Positions 24,353 to 33,189 of a DNA stretch of 64,000 nucleotides are shown here, piece after piece (the first letter of the stretch is position 1; each line of letters begins with the position of its first letter). The stretch spans positions 744,001 through 808,000 of the forward strand of contig NZ_WJYO01000001.1 of NCBI RefSeq assembly GCF_010994095.1, written 5' to 3'. The notes under the pieces are model-generated. The model had not been told where the DNA came from and did no database searches. It was given only the letters and a program-made list of their open reading frames with translations. Both the position numbers and the translations under genes were made by a program. The DNA is from Mumia xiangluensis (lineage in GTDB: Bacteria; Actinomycetota; Actinomycetes; Propionibacteriales; Nocardioidaceae).

Positions 24353-25845
24353 GGCAGCACCAGCCGACCGTCGACGCGGCGCGGGATGTCCCACGGGTTG
24401 CCCTCCCGCACCGGTGCGGGGAGCGCGGCGTCGGGGACGGACTGGTACGTCACGGGGCGGGTGAAGCGGGCCAGTGCGGCTGCACCCACCGAGGTCGCGG
24501 TCGGGTCGGACGTCGCGGGCCACGGACCGCCGTGGTGCTGGGCCCACGTGAACGCGACGCCGGTCGGGTAGTCGCCGACCGTGACGCGGCCCGCCTTCGC
24601 GCTGAGCTCGGCGAGCACGCCGGGAAGGTCCGGGTCGGAGTCGCCCTGGGCCATGATCGCCGCGGCGAGGGTGCCCTGGAGGGCGTCGACCGTACGCGTC
24701 AGCGCGTCCGCGTCCTCGTACTCAGCGACGAGTGCCACGGGTCCGAAGCACTCCTCCAGCAGCCGGCTCCCGGGCTCGAGCGCGTCGATCGGGACGGAGA
24801 GGACGGTGGACGCGACCGACCAGCCGGCATCCGGGCCGTCGACCTGCGCGACGACCTCCGCGCCGGCGTCGACCAGCTCGCCGACGCCCGTACGCGCTGC
24901 GTCCGCGATGCCCTGCGTGAGCGACCAGCCCCGGGGTGCCGCGTCGCGGAGCGCGGCGGCGACCGCGTCGGCGGCACCCGATCCGCGCGGAGCGAGCAGG
25001 AGGCCCGGCTTCGTGCAGAACTGCCCGGTGCCGAGCGTGAACGACCCCACGAAGCCGGAGGCGATCTCGTCGAGCCGCGCCTCCGCCGCAGCGGCGGTCA
25101 CGACGACGGGGTTCACGGTGCCCATCTCGGCGAACACCGGGATCGGAACCGTACGGCGCTCCGCCGCGTCGCGCAGCGCCATCCCCGCGCGCTGGGACCC
25201 GGTGAACGCGACGGCGGTGATCTGAGGCGACTCCACGAGGCGGACGCCGGCGTCGAACCCGTGCACGATTCCGAACGCGCCCTCCGGCGCGCCGGCGTCG
25301 GCCAGCGCCTCCTTCGCGAGGGCGCCGAGCCGCTGGCTCAGGAGCGGGTGCGCCGGGTGGCCCTTGACGACGACCGGACAGCCCGCCGCGACGGCGGACG
25401 CCGTGTCGTTGCCGAGGACGCTGAACGCGAACGGGAAGTTGCTCGCGCCGAAGACCGCGACCGCGCCGCGCGGCACGTTGACGCGCGCGAGTGCGGGGTT
25501 GGCTCCGGCGGCGTGGTCGATCGTCGCGCCGAGGAAGGAACCCTCGACGGCCACCTCGGCGTAGAAGCGCAGCTGCCCCGCGGTGCGGGCGACCTCGCCC
25601 TCCAGTCGAGGCCGCCCGAGCGCGGTCTCGGAGTCCGCGAGGTCCACGAGCTCGTCGCGCGCGGCCTCGAGAGCGTCGGCGATCGCCCCGGACCAGCGGG
25701 CCCGCTCCGACGGCGGCGTGGCGGCGACCTCCGCCGCGCACGCCGCCGCAGCAGCGACGATCGCGTCCACCTCGGCGTCAGACGTGGCGGCAACCTCGCC
25801 GTTCACGCCGCCGGTACGCGGGTCGTACGAGATGTCAGCGCTCAT
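24349..25845 (-). CDS. Aldehyde dehydrogenase, 2-oxoglutarate-semialdehyde dehydrogenase-like
   Basis: 498 residues. VFGASNFPFAFSVLGNDTASA, CPVVVKGHPAHP, FTGSQRAG, EMGTVNP and GTGQFCTKPG (catalytic cysteine) fit the branch known for alpha-ketoglutaric (2,5-dioxopentanoate) semialdehyde dehydrogenase. In this operon, ahead of a CoA-transferase and a GCDH-like enzyme, oxidation of glutarate semialdehyde to glutarate is a reasonable alternative role. Separated from the aminotransferase gene by 147 bp containing palindrome C and a G-rich run, so it may have its own promoter. Confidence 0.82.
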   Translation of the reverse strand: MSADISYDPRTGGVNGEVAATSDAEVDAIVAAAAACAAEVAATPPSERARWSGAIADALEAARDELVDLADSETALGRPRLEGEVARTAGQLRFYAEVAVEGSFLGATIDHAAGANPALARVNVPRGAVAVFGASNFPFAFSVLGNDTASAVAAGCPVVVKGHPAHPLLSQRLGALAKEALADAGAPEGAFGIVHGFDAGVRLVESPQITAVAFTGSQRAGMALRDAAERRTVPIPVFAEMGTVNPVVVTAAAAEARLDEIASGFVGSFTLGTGQFCTKPGLLLAPRGSGAADAVAAALRDAAPRGWSLTQGIADAARTGVGELVDAGAEVVAQVDGPDAGWSVASTVLSVPIDALEPGSRLLEECFGPVALVAEYEDADALTRTVDALQGTLAAAIMAQGDSDPDLPGVLAELSAKAGRVTVGDYPTGVAFTWAQHHGGPWPATSDPTATSVGAAALARFTRPVTYQSVPDAALPAPVREGNPWDIPRRVDGRLVLP

Positions 25846-25863
25846 CGGGCACCTCCTTCAGGT

Positions 25864-25939
25864 CCCGTCCCCGATTCGGGCAGTTTGGTGAGGATTTCCG
25901 GGTCGGATTCCGCACCGAAGTGCCCAAATCGGGGACGGG
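25864..25939. repeat. Palindromic element C
   Basis: Outer arms CCCGTCCCCGATT (25864-25876) and AATCGGGGACGGG (25927-25939) are perfect; inner arms GGGCAGTTTGGTG and CACCGAAGTGCCC pair with two mismatches. The left side shares GATTCGGGCAGTT with element A. Intergenic. Confidence 0.8.
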
Positions 25940-25992
25940 GCGGGCGGGGCGGCCGGGGCGGACGGGGCGGACGGGGCGGGCGGGGCGGCCGG
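25935..25992 (+). repeat. G-rich short tandem run
   Basis: About seven units of a 9-10 bp CGG(A/C/G)CGGGG motif directly upstream, in minus-strand terms downstream, of the aminotransferase stop. Multiple GGGG tracts on the plus strand could form G-quadruplexes; the minus-strand transcript would be C-rich. Confidence 0.7.
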
Positions 25993-27333
25993 TCACGACA
26001 GCCCCCGCACTCCCGCCTCGAGGACCCCGAGCGCGTCGTCGAGGAGGTCGTCGCTGATCACGAGGGGCGGGAGCAGCCGGATCACGTTGCCGTACGTCCC
26101 GCACACCAGGATCAGCACGCCCTCGCTGTGGCAGTGCTTCGCGAGCGCCTGCGCGAACCGCGGCGCCGGATCCTTCGTCCCCGGCTCCACGAGCTCGATC
26201 GCCAGCATCGCCCCGCGCCCGCGGACGTCACCGATCACGCCGCCGGTGTCTGCACGCAGAGCCTCGAGTCGCGGCTTCACGCGCTGCTCGATCTCCGCCG
26301 CCCTCGCGACCAGGCCCTCGCTCTCGATCGTCTCGATCGCGCCGAGCGCCGCCGCGCAGGCGACCGGGTTGCCGGCGTACGTGCCGCCGATCCCGCCCGG
26401 TGCGACGGCGTCCATGATCTCGGTGCGGCCCGTGACCGCGGACAACGGCATGCCGCCCGCGAGCGCCTTCGCCGTCGTCACGATGTCGGGGACGATGCCC
26501 TCGTGCTCGCTCGCGAACATGCGGCCCGTCCGCGCGAACCCGGTCTGGACCTCGTCGGCGACGAACAGGATCCCGTGCTCGCGCGCGAACTCGACCACCG
26601 CAGGCAGGAACCCCTCGGCCGGCACGATGAACCCGCCCTCGCCCTGGATCGGCTCCGCCACGATCGCCGCCACGTTGTGCGCGCCGATCTGCGTCAGGAC
26701 GATGTCCTTGAGCTTCGCCAGCGCGTCGGCCGCGCAGGCCTTCTCGTCGCCGTCGTACCTGTACGGGTACGCCATCGGCGCGCGGTAGACCTCCGGAGCG
26801 TACGGCCCGAAGCCCTCCTTGTACGGCACGTTCTTCGCCGTCATCGTCATCGTCATCAAGGTGCGCCCGTGGTACGCGTGGTCGAGCACCACGATCGCCG
26901 GCCGCCCGGTGGCCGCGCGCGCGATCTTGACCGCGTTCTCCACCGCCTCCGCGCCCGTCGAGAAGAGCGCGGTGCGCTTGTCGTGGTCGCCGGGCGTCAG
27001 TCGGTTGAGCGCCTCGGCGACCTCGGTGAACCCCTCGTACTCGGTCACCATGAAGCAGGTGTGCGTGAACTTCGCCGCCTGCTCGGCCACCCGCGAGACG
27101 ACGCGCGGCGCCGCGGCACCCACGCTCGTGACGGCGATGCCGGAGCCCAGGTCGATGATCTGGTTGCCATCGACGTCGACCAGCAGCGCGCCGTCGGCGT
27201 GGTCGACGAACACGGGCAGCGTGATGCCGAACCCTCGAGGCACGTGCTTCGAGCGCGCCTCGTGCAGCTCCACCGAGCGCGGGCCCGGGATCGCGGTCTT
27301 GAGGAGTCGCTTCTGCTCGGTCATCGTCATCAT
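25993..27333 (-). CDS. gabT: 4-aminobutyrate / 5-aminovalerate aminotransferase, class III
   Basis: 446 residues. GAEAVENAVKIARAATGRP, LDHAYHGRTLMTM, AEPIQGEGGFIVPA, DEVQTGFARTGRMFA and TTAKALAGGMPLSAV (PLP lysine) are the signature of GabT. It transfers the terminal amino group of GABA or 5-aminovalerate to 2-oxoglutarate. The first ATG of three (27333) overlaps the stop of the dehydrogenase gene (ATGA). Middle gene of the cluster. Confidence 0.9.
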   Translation of the reverse strand: MMTMTEQKRLLKTAIPGPRSVELHEARSKHVPRGFGITLPVFVDHADGALLVDVDGNQIIDLGSGIAVTSVGAAAPRVVSRVAEQAAKFTHTCFMVTEYEGFTEVAEALNRLTPGDHDKRTALFSTGAEAVENAVKIARAATGRPAIVVLDHAYHGRTLMTMTMTAKNVPYKEGFGPYAPEVYRAPMAYPYRYDGDEKACAADALAKLKDIVLTQIGAHNVAAIVAEPIQGEGGFIVPAEGFLPAVVEFAREHGILFVADEVQTGFARTGRMFASEHEGIVPDIVTTAKALAGGMPLSAVTGRTEIMDAVAPGGIGGTYAGNPVACAAALGAIETIESEGLVARAAEIEQRVKPRLEALRADTGGVIGDVRGRGAMLAIELVEPGTKDPAPRFAQALAKHCHSEGVLILVCGTYGNVIRLLPPLVISDDLLDDALGVLEAGVRGLS

Positions 27334-28775
27334 CCTTCGAGGTTGGCCATCACGTGCTTGATCCGCGTGTAGTCCTCCAGGCCGTACATCGACAGGTCCT
27401 TCCCGTACCCGGAGTGCTTGAATCCACCATGCGGCATCTCCGCGACGAGCGGGATGTGGGTGTTGATCCAGACGCAGCCGAAGTCGAGCGCGTTGGACAT
27501 GCGCAGCCCGCGACCGAGGTCCTTGGTCCACACCGACGACGCGAGGGCGTACGGCACGCCGTTGGCCTTCGCGATGGCCTCGTCCTCGTGCTCGAAGGTC
27601 TGGACGGTGATGACGGGGCCGAAGATCTCGCTCTGGATCAGCTCGTCCTCCTGCTGCAGCCCGTCGATGACCGTGGGCTCGACGAAGAAGCCGCGGTCGC
27701 CCTGCCGCTGGCCGCCGGTGGTGACGGTCGCGTGGTCGGGCACCCGCGAGAGGAAGCCGAGGACGCGCTCGAGCTGGTTCGCGTTGTTGACCGGCGGGAC
27801 CCAGACGTCCTCGTCGTGACGACCCTTCTCGTACGACGTCGCGGCGGCCTTCGCCTGCTCGGTGAGGGCCGCGACGAAGTCGTCGTGGACGCGCGGGTGG
27901 ACCAGGACGCGCGTCGCCGCGGTGCAGTCCTGGCCGGCGTTGAAGTAGCCCGCCATCGCGATGCCCTCGGCCGCAGCGGCGATGTCGGCGTCGTCGAACA
28001 CCACGACCGGTGCCTTGCCGCCGAGCTCGAGGTGGACGCGCTTGAGGTCGGTCGACGCAGCCGCAGCCACCTGCCGTCCCGCACCCACCGAGCCGGTGAT
28101 CGACACCATCGCCGGCGTCGGGTGCGAGACGACGGCAGCCCCCGTCGTACGGTCGCCGCAGACCACGTTGAGCACGCCCGCGGGGAGGAACTCGGACGCG
28201 ATCTCGGCCATCTTCACCGTCGACACCGGCGTGGTGTCGCTCGGCTTGAGGACGACCGTGTTGCCCGCGGCGAGCGCCGGCGCGAACTTCCAGACGGCCA
28301 TCATCATCGGGTAGTTCCACGGCGCGACCTGCCCGACGACGCCGACCGGCTCGCGACGGATCCACGAGGTGTGGCCCGCCATGTACTCGCCGGACGACCG
28401 TCCCTCGAGGACGCGGGCCGCACCGGCGAAGAACCGGATCTGGTCGACCATCGGCGGGATCTCCTCCGCCATGGTCACCGGGACGACCTTGCCGGTGTTG
28501 CGGCTCTCGGCCTCGACGAGCTCCTCCGCACGCGCCTCGATCGCGTCGGCGATCTTGAGGAGAGCGTGCTGGCGCTCCGACGGCGTGGTGCGCCGCCAGG
28601 TGTCGAAGGCCTTGGCCGCCGACTCGTACGCGAGGTCGACGTCGGCCTCGCCGGACAGCGGCGCGTCGCCGTACTTCTCTCCGGTGGTCGGGTCGACGAG
28701 GTCGGTACGGCGTCCGTCGCGGGTGTCGACGAGCGCGCCGTCGACGAAGTTCTGGACGTGGACGGTGTCGGTCAT
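27330..28775 (-). CDS. Aminoaldehyde dehydrogenase (gamma-aminobutyraldehyde / 5-aminopentanal type)
   Basis: 481 residues. WNYPMMMAVWKFAPALAAGNTVVLKPS, ITGSVGAG, HLELGGKAP and GYFNAGQDCTAATR (catalytic cysteine) match PatD/PuuC-like gamma-aminobutyraldehyde dehydrogenases, which make GABA or, with a five-carbon substrate, 5-aminovalerate. The frame is open far upstream but the real ATG at 28775 overlaps the permease stop (ATGA). Confidence 0.88.
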   Translation of the reverse strand: MTDTVHVQNFVDGALVDTRDGRRTDLVDPTTGEKYGDAPLSGEADVDLAYESAAKAFDTWRRTTPSERQHALLKIADAIEARAEELVEAESRNTGKVVPVTMAEEIPPMVDQIRFFAGAARVLEGRSSGEYMAGHTSWIRREPVGVVGQVAPWNYPMMMAVWKFAPALAAGNTVVLKPSDTTPVSTVKMAEIASEFLPAGVLNVVCGDRTTGAAVVSHPTPAMVSITGSVGAGRQVAAAASTDLKRVHLELGGKAPVVVFDDADIAAAAEGIAMAGYFNAGQDCTAATRVLVHPRVHDDFVAALTEQAKAAATSYEKGRHDEDVWVPPVNNANQLERVLGFLSRVPDHATVTTGGQRQGDRGFFVEPTVIDGLQQEDELIQSEIFGPVITVQTFEHEDEAIAKANGVPYALASSVWTKDLGRGLRMSNALDFGCVWINTHIPLVAEMPHGGFKHSGYGKDLSMYGLEDYTRIKHVMANLEG

Positions 28776-30289
28776 GCGGACTCTCCTGGGTAGCGGGTGG
28801 CGGTGTTGACGGCGTCCCCGTGGGCGGCGTCGGAGTGGCGGTACGGCTTGGCGATGAGCATGTAGACGAGGCCGACGCCGACGACGATCGCGGCGCCGAG
28901 GGCGACGATCCAGTTGTCGTACCAGGGCACGTCGGGGGTGCGCGGCCAGATCATGTTGAGCGAGGCGAGCACCTGGTAGATCAGGGCTGCGGCGGTGACG
29001 AGCATCCCCCAGCCGCGGAGCGTGAACTTGCCGGACGGCTTCCAGCCCTTGAGGCGGGCGCGGAGGGCGGCGGCGACGACCATCATGAACGCCAGGTAGA
29101 TGCCGAAGGCCGCGAACGAAATGATCCGTACGAGCGCGTCGTCGGAGACCTGCGAGCCCACGATGACCACGATCGGGATGAGCGCGGCGAGTGCGAGCGC
29201 GTACGGCGGGACGTGCCGCGCCTGCGAGAACGTCTTGAGGAGACGGCTGCCCGGCATCATGTCGTCGCGGGCGTACGCGTAGATCATCCGGCTCGCGGCT
29301 GCCTGCAGGCTGAGCACGCACGACAGGAACGAGATCAGCACGATCACCAGCACGATGCGGAAGCCCACCGATCCGAACGCATTCTCGAGGACCGTCGAGA
29401 CCGGGTCGGGATCCTCACCGGCGAAGACCGCGGCGAAGCTGGGGACGCCGAGGATGAGCGCGAACGTGATGAAGAACGCCGCGGCGCCGCCGACGTAGAT
29501 GGTCATCCGCATCGCCTTCGGGATCTGGCGTCCCGGGTCCTTGACCTCCTCGGCGACGTCGCCGCAGGCCTCGAACCCGTAGAACAGATAGAGGCCGAGC
29601 AGCGCTGCTGCAGCGAACGCGGGGAAGTACGAGCCGCTGCCTTGCACGTCGTAGGTGTCGAACAGCGCGCCGATGCTGTGGTGGCGCTCGGTCAGCAGCA
29701 CCCAGACGCCGACGACGATCGCGCCCACGAGCTCCGCGGCGAAGCCGAAGAACGCGATCTTGGCGAGGAGCTTGGTCCCGCCGAGGTTGAGCAGCGTGGT
29801 GACGAGAATCAGACCGATCGCGCACCAGATCGTCACTGCGGTCGTGGGGTCGATGCCGATCACGATCGCGACGAACGGACCCGCTCCGTACGACACCGAC
29901 GCGATCGTGACGGTCAGCGCGATCATGTAGACCCAGCCGGTCATCCAAGCCCAGCGACGGCCCCACAGGCGGCGCGCCCACGGATAAACGCCGCCGGCGA
30001 CGGGGTACTGCGCGACAACCTCGCCGAACACCAGCGCGACGAGGAGCTGGCCGAGGGCGGCGAGGACGATCGCCCAGATCATCGGCGGACCGCCCTGCGC
30101 AAGCGAGCTGGCGAAGAGTGAGTACACGCCGACGACCGGCGAGAGATAGGTGAACCCGAGGGCGAAGTTGCCCCACAGGTTCATGTCGCGCTTGAACTCG
30201 GACCGGTAGCCGAGCGACGCCAGGTGCGCGTCGTCAGCGTCATGGGTGGAACCTCGGGGGTCGGTGGGGTCGAGATGCGATGCCGTCAC
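28772..30289 (-). CDS. APC-superfamily amino acid/polyamine permease
   Basis: 505 residues with about 12 hydrophobic helices. LGYRSEFKRDMNLWGNFALGFTYLSP at the N-terminus and YPVAGGVYPWARRLWG are typical of the GABA/choline-type branch of APC permeases. First gene of the catabolic cluster, so it likely imports the amine, GABA or 5-aminovalerate that the downstream enzymes degrade. Divergent from a PucR regulator gene, from which it is separated by 130 bp. Confidence 0.87.
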   Translation of the reverse strand: MTASHLDPTDPRGSTHDADDAHLASLGYRSEFKRDMNLWGNFALGFTYLSPVVGVYSLFASSLAQGGPPMIWAIVLAALGQLLVALVFGEVVAQYPVAGGVYPWARRLWGRRWAWMTGWVYMIALTVTIASVSYGAGPFVAIVIGIDPTTAVTIWCAIGLILVTTLLNLGGTKLLAKIAFFGFAAELVGAIVVGVWVLLTERHHSIGALFDTYDVQGSGSYFPAFAAAALLGLYLFYGFEACGDVAEEVKDPGRQIPKAMRMTIYVGGAAAFFITFALILGVPSFAAVFAGEDPDPVSTVLENAFGSVGFRIVLVIVLISFLSCVLSLQAAASRMIYAYARDDMMPGSRLLKTFSQARHVPPYALALAALIPIVVIVGSQVSDDALVRIISFAAFGIYLAFMMVVAAALRARLKGWKPSGKFTLRGWGMLVTAAALIYQVLASLNMIWPRTPDVPWYDNWIVALGAAIVVGVGLVYMLIAKPYRHSDAAHGDAVNTATRYPGESA

Positions 30290-30344
30290 GGGAGTCTCCC
30301 TGGAAACGAACTAGGTGCGCAGCGCCGTCGCCGCGCACGGATGA

Positions 30345-30356
30345 CTAGCACGCTAG
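30345..30356. promoter_or_regulatory. Small palindrome in the divergent permease/pucR promoter region
   Basis: CTAGC-AC-GCTAG in the 130-bp gap between the permease and the PucR gene, with a half-site CCTAGC repeated near 30404. A candidate PucR operator; short, so it may be chance. Confidence 0.35.
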
Positions 30357-30419
30357 GAGGGCGGCGACGGGTGGCGACCCTGACAAAAGGGAGTGCCAGA
30401 TGCGCCTAGCATGGACACT

Positions 30420-32144
30420 ATGTCTATGTCGCCCACGCCGCCCTGGGACGCGTACGACGTCCCGCTGGCGTGGTTGCTCGACCAGGAGGAGCTCGCGCTA
30501 CGGCTCGTCGAGCCGGCCCTCCCTCCGCTGGTCGAGGCGCCCCTTCCTCCGCTGGTCGAGGCGCCCCTCCCTCCGCTGGCCGAGCCGGCCCTCCCTCCGC
30601 TGGTTGAGCGAGCGCAGCGAGTCGAAACCCCCTCCCCGCCGCTTCCTCCGCTGGTTGAGCGAGCGCAGCGAGTCGAAACCCCCTCCCCGCCCCACCCCAC
30701 CTCCGTCGCCATCCGCTGGGCCCACTCGATCGAGATCCTCGACCCGACGCCCTTCCTGCGCGGCGGCGAGCTGGTCCTCACCACCGGCCTGCGGATGCCG
30801 CGGGCACGCGCCGAGCAGGCGGCGTACGTCGACCGGCTCGCCGCGGCAGGTGTGGTGGGGCTCGCCTTCGGCGTCGGGGTCCGGTTCGAGACGATCCCGG
30901 TCGGCCTGCGCCAGGCGTGCCGTCGTGTCGGGATGCCGCTGGTGGAGGTGCCGCTGCCGACGCCATTCGTGGCGATCACGCAGGCCGTCGCCGCGCGGCA
31001 GGCAGAGCTGCAGAACGCGGTGACCCGGCGCGCGTTCGCGTTCCAGCAGCAGATGACGCGGGCTGCGCTGGAGGGCGGTACGGCGGGGCTGACCGCGGCG
31101 CTCGCGCGTGAGCTCGGCGCCGGTGTCGTGGTGCTCGACGAGTTCGAGACCACGGTCGCCGTCGCGGGCGCGGATGACGTCCTCATGGGGCGGGTCGCCA
31201 TCGAGGTAGAGAGCCTCGCGGCGCGACCGGGCCCCGCGAGTGCCACGGTCGTCTCCGGGGAGAGCACCCTGGCGGTGCAGCGGCTCGGTGGTCTCGAGCG
31301 GGCGAGCGGGTGGCTGGCGGTCGAGGTCCCGGGGGCGATCTCGGTGGGCGACCGCCTGCTGCTGAACCAGGCGGCGTCGCTGCTCACCCTCCAGCGGGAG
31401 CGGCCGCGCGAGCTGGTCGACGCGCGGCACCGGCTGGGCGCGACGGTCCTGGAGCTGCTCCTCGACACCGACGTCGTCGCACCTGCGGTCGTGCGGCACC
31501 TGGGTCACTTCGGGTTCGAGCCCGCCGACCGGGTGCGGATGGTGCTCGCAGCACCCGGCCACGGTCGTACGGCGCCGCTCGACGTCGTCGCGCACGCGCT
31601 GGACGCGGAGTCGGTCGCGCACGTCGAGGCCCGCTCCGGCGACGACGTCCTCGTGCTCGTCCGTGATCAGGACGCGCACGCGAGCGTCGAAGCAGTGGTG
31701 GACGCCCTCGCCCGGGCGAGCAGGCACGACGTCGTCGTCGGAGTCAGTGGCGCACTGCCGACGGCGAGGGCTGCGGCGGGCCGGTCGGGCGCGACGCACG
31801 CGGCGGCGTCGGCGCGGGCGTCGCACGAGCGGGTCGGCTGGTACGGGACCTTGACGCTGGAGGCGATCCTCGCCGACGACGCCGTACGCGCGCGGGTTGC
31901 CGCGCTGGCCGAGTCGCCGTTGGCGCCCCTGCTCGAGGGCAGCACGGAGCGCGATCGTGTGCTGGTGGAGTCGCTTGAGGTGTTCCTGCGACACAACGGC
32001 TCGTGGGAGACGGCGTCGCGCGCGCTCGGTGTCCACCGGCACACGCTGCGCAACCGGATGGCGCGGGTCGAGGAGCTGACCGGGGCGCGGCTCGACGTCG
32101 CCGAGGATCGGGTGGCGCTGCTCCTCGGCCTCCTCGCGCGATAG
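30420..32144 (+). CDS. PucR-family transcriptional regulator with a repeat-derived insertion
   Basis: 574 residues from the ATG at 30420. The N-terminal PucR sensory domain starts VPLAWLLDQEELALRLVEP and resumes at VAIRWAHSIEILDPTPFLRGGELVLTTGLRMP; between them, about residues 30-90, is a proline-rich insert PALPPLVEAPLPPLVE... with two ERAQRVETP blocks, read in frame from dispersed repeats. The centre is a GGDEF-like/CdaR region, and the C-terminus is the PucR helix-turn-helix (NGSWETASRALGVHRHTLRNRMARVEELTG). Likely regulates the divergent amine-catabolism cluster. The insert probably forms a disordered loop. Confidence 0.85.
   Translation: MSMSPTPPWDAYDVPLAWLLDQEELALRLVEPALPPLVEAPLPPLVEAPLPPLAEPALPPLVERAQRVETPSPPLPPLVERAQRVETPSPPHPTSVAIRWAHSIEILDPTPFLRGGELVLTTGLRMPRARAEQAAYVDRLAAAGVVGLAFGVGVRFETIPVGLRQACRRVGMPLVEVPLPTPFVAITQAVAARQAELQNAVTRRAFAFQQQMTRAALEGGTAGLTAALARELGAGVVVLDEFETTVAVAGADDVLMGRVAIEVESLAARPGPASATVVSGESTLAVQRLGGLERASGWLAVEVPGAISVGDRLLLNQAASLLTLQRERPRELVDARHRLGATVLELLLDTDVVAPAVVRHLGHFGFEPADRVRMVLAAPGHGRTAPLDVVAHALDAESVAHVEARSGDDVLVLVRDQDAHASVEAVVDALARASRHDVVVGVSGALPTARAAAGRSGATHAAASARASHERVGWYGTLTLEAILADDAVRARVAALAESPLAPLLEGSTERDRVLVESLEVFLRHNGSWETASRALGVHRHTLRNRMARVEELTGARLDVAEDRVALLLGLLAR
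30510..30697 (+). repeat. Array of dispersed repeats inside the pucR-family gene
   Basis: Five units beginning CCGCTGG(T/C)(C/T)GAG near 30525, 30549, 30573, 30597 and 30648. Three are short 24-bp versions ending GGCGCCCC or CCGGCC; two are full TGGTTGAGCGAGCGCAGCG...TCGAAACCCC units. Total length is a multiple of three, so the reading frame survives. Confidence 0.85.
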
Positions 32145-32156
32145 CCGCCGCCCCCG

Positions 32157-32403
32157 CCCCGCTGGTCGAGTAGCCCGAGCCGCACCCCGCCCCAGCTGGT
32201 CGAGTAGTCCGAGCCGCACCCCGCCCCCGCTGGGCCGCACCCCGCCCCGCTGGTCGAGTAGTCCGAGCCCCTAGGCGAGGACGTATCGAGACCGGTGAAC
32301 GGATCTCGATACGCGCTCCGCCAGGGCTCCGCGCTACTCGATCGGCGGGGTGGTGGGCTGCGCGCTGCTCGATCGGCGGGGTGGTGGGCTCCGCGCTATT
32401 CGA
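32157..32403. repeat. Intergenic cluster of dispersed repeats in both orientations
   Basis: The 320 bp between the PucR gene and the next gene hold about four plus-oriented units (GCTGGTCGAGTAG(C/T)CCGAGCCGC, one with CCTAGGCGAGGACGTATCGAGACC) followed by inverted units (GATCTCGATACGCGCTCC..., three ending TACTCGATC, TGCTCGATC, TATTCGATC with GGCGGGGTGGTGGGCT spacers). No gene is present. Confidence 0.8.
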
Positions 32404-32465
32404 TCGACGAATGCATCTCACGCAAACGCCTCACGACGGCGCCGCCTGCGTCACACATTGTGGAG

Positions 32466-33185
32466 ATGGTGCACGGGCACGATGGTCTCGGGGGCGGTCG
32501 GTTGATCGCTGCGCTCGCGAGAGTGCCCCAGGTCGCGACCGCTGATCTCAGCCGCTACTGGCATACCGCGGAGGCTGAGTCGGAGCCGTTCATCGAGCTC
32601 GACGGTCACCGCTTCCGGCGTACGGAGTCGATGGTCGAGGTCGAGGCGACGTCAGACGTGGGCGGCTGGGTCCGCTGGTGGATCGACCCGAACCCGCAGC
32701 TCCCGCACGTCATGCTCTCGATCACCGACGACATGAGCCTCGCCCTCACTCTCGGCCGCTCGGCGCCAGGAAGCGCCGGCGCGATGCTGCTCGAGCAGAA
32801 CGCGGCAGAGGCCGTCGCGCTCGCCCGCTACGGAGCCGGGTTGATCAACGGCGTGCAGGTCGTCGCCGTGCACTTCCCGGTGCCCGGCGACACCGTCACT
32901 GTTCTTCTGGTGCCGCTGCCCGAACCGCCACCGGGGCCGGTCGGGGGGCAGTGGGTGGAGGCCACGTTGCCCGCGGTCGAGGCGTGCAACCGCGTCGTCC
33001 AGGCCTGCGGCGACCTCGGGGTTGTGGCGTCGCAGGTCACCTCGGCCGAGGCAGCGCGGATCGATCGTGCCCCGGCGTTCGACTGGCGCGCCCAGCTGAG
33101 CGAGATGGCCGCGGTCTCGAAGGACGCGAAGGCGATCCTGAGCCTCGTGAAGGCAGTCGCCGACCTGTTCCCCACCGATGGGTAG
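32466..33185 (+). CDS. Protein of unknown function
   Basis: 239 residues from the ATG at 32466; the frame upstream is repeat sequence. The protein looks soluble, alpha/beta, with an HRFRRTESMVEVEATSDVGGWVRWWIDP segment and a C-terminal helix ending AKAILSLVKAVADLF. No catalytic or binding motif recognised. Gene of its own between repeats and a convergent AHSA1-type gene. Confidence 0.6.
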   Translation: MVHGHDGLGGGRLIAALARVPQVATADLSRYWHTAEAESEPFIELDGHRFRRTESMVEVEATSDVGGWVRWWIDPNPQLPHVMLSITDDMSLALTLGRSAPGSAGAMLLEQNAAEAVALARYGAGLINGVQVVAVHFPVPGDTVTVLLVPLPEPPPGPVGGQWVEATLPAVEACNRVVQACGDLGVVASQVTSAEAARIDRAPAFDWRAQLSEMAAVSKDAKAILSLVKAVADLFPTDG

Positions 33186-33189
33186 GACG

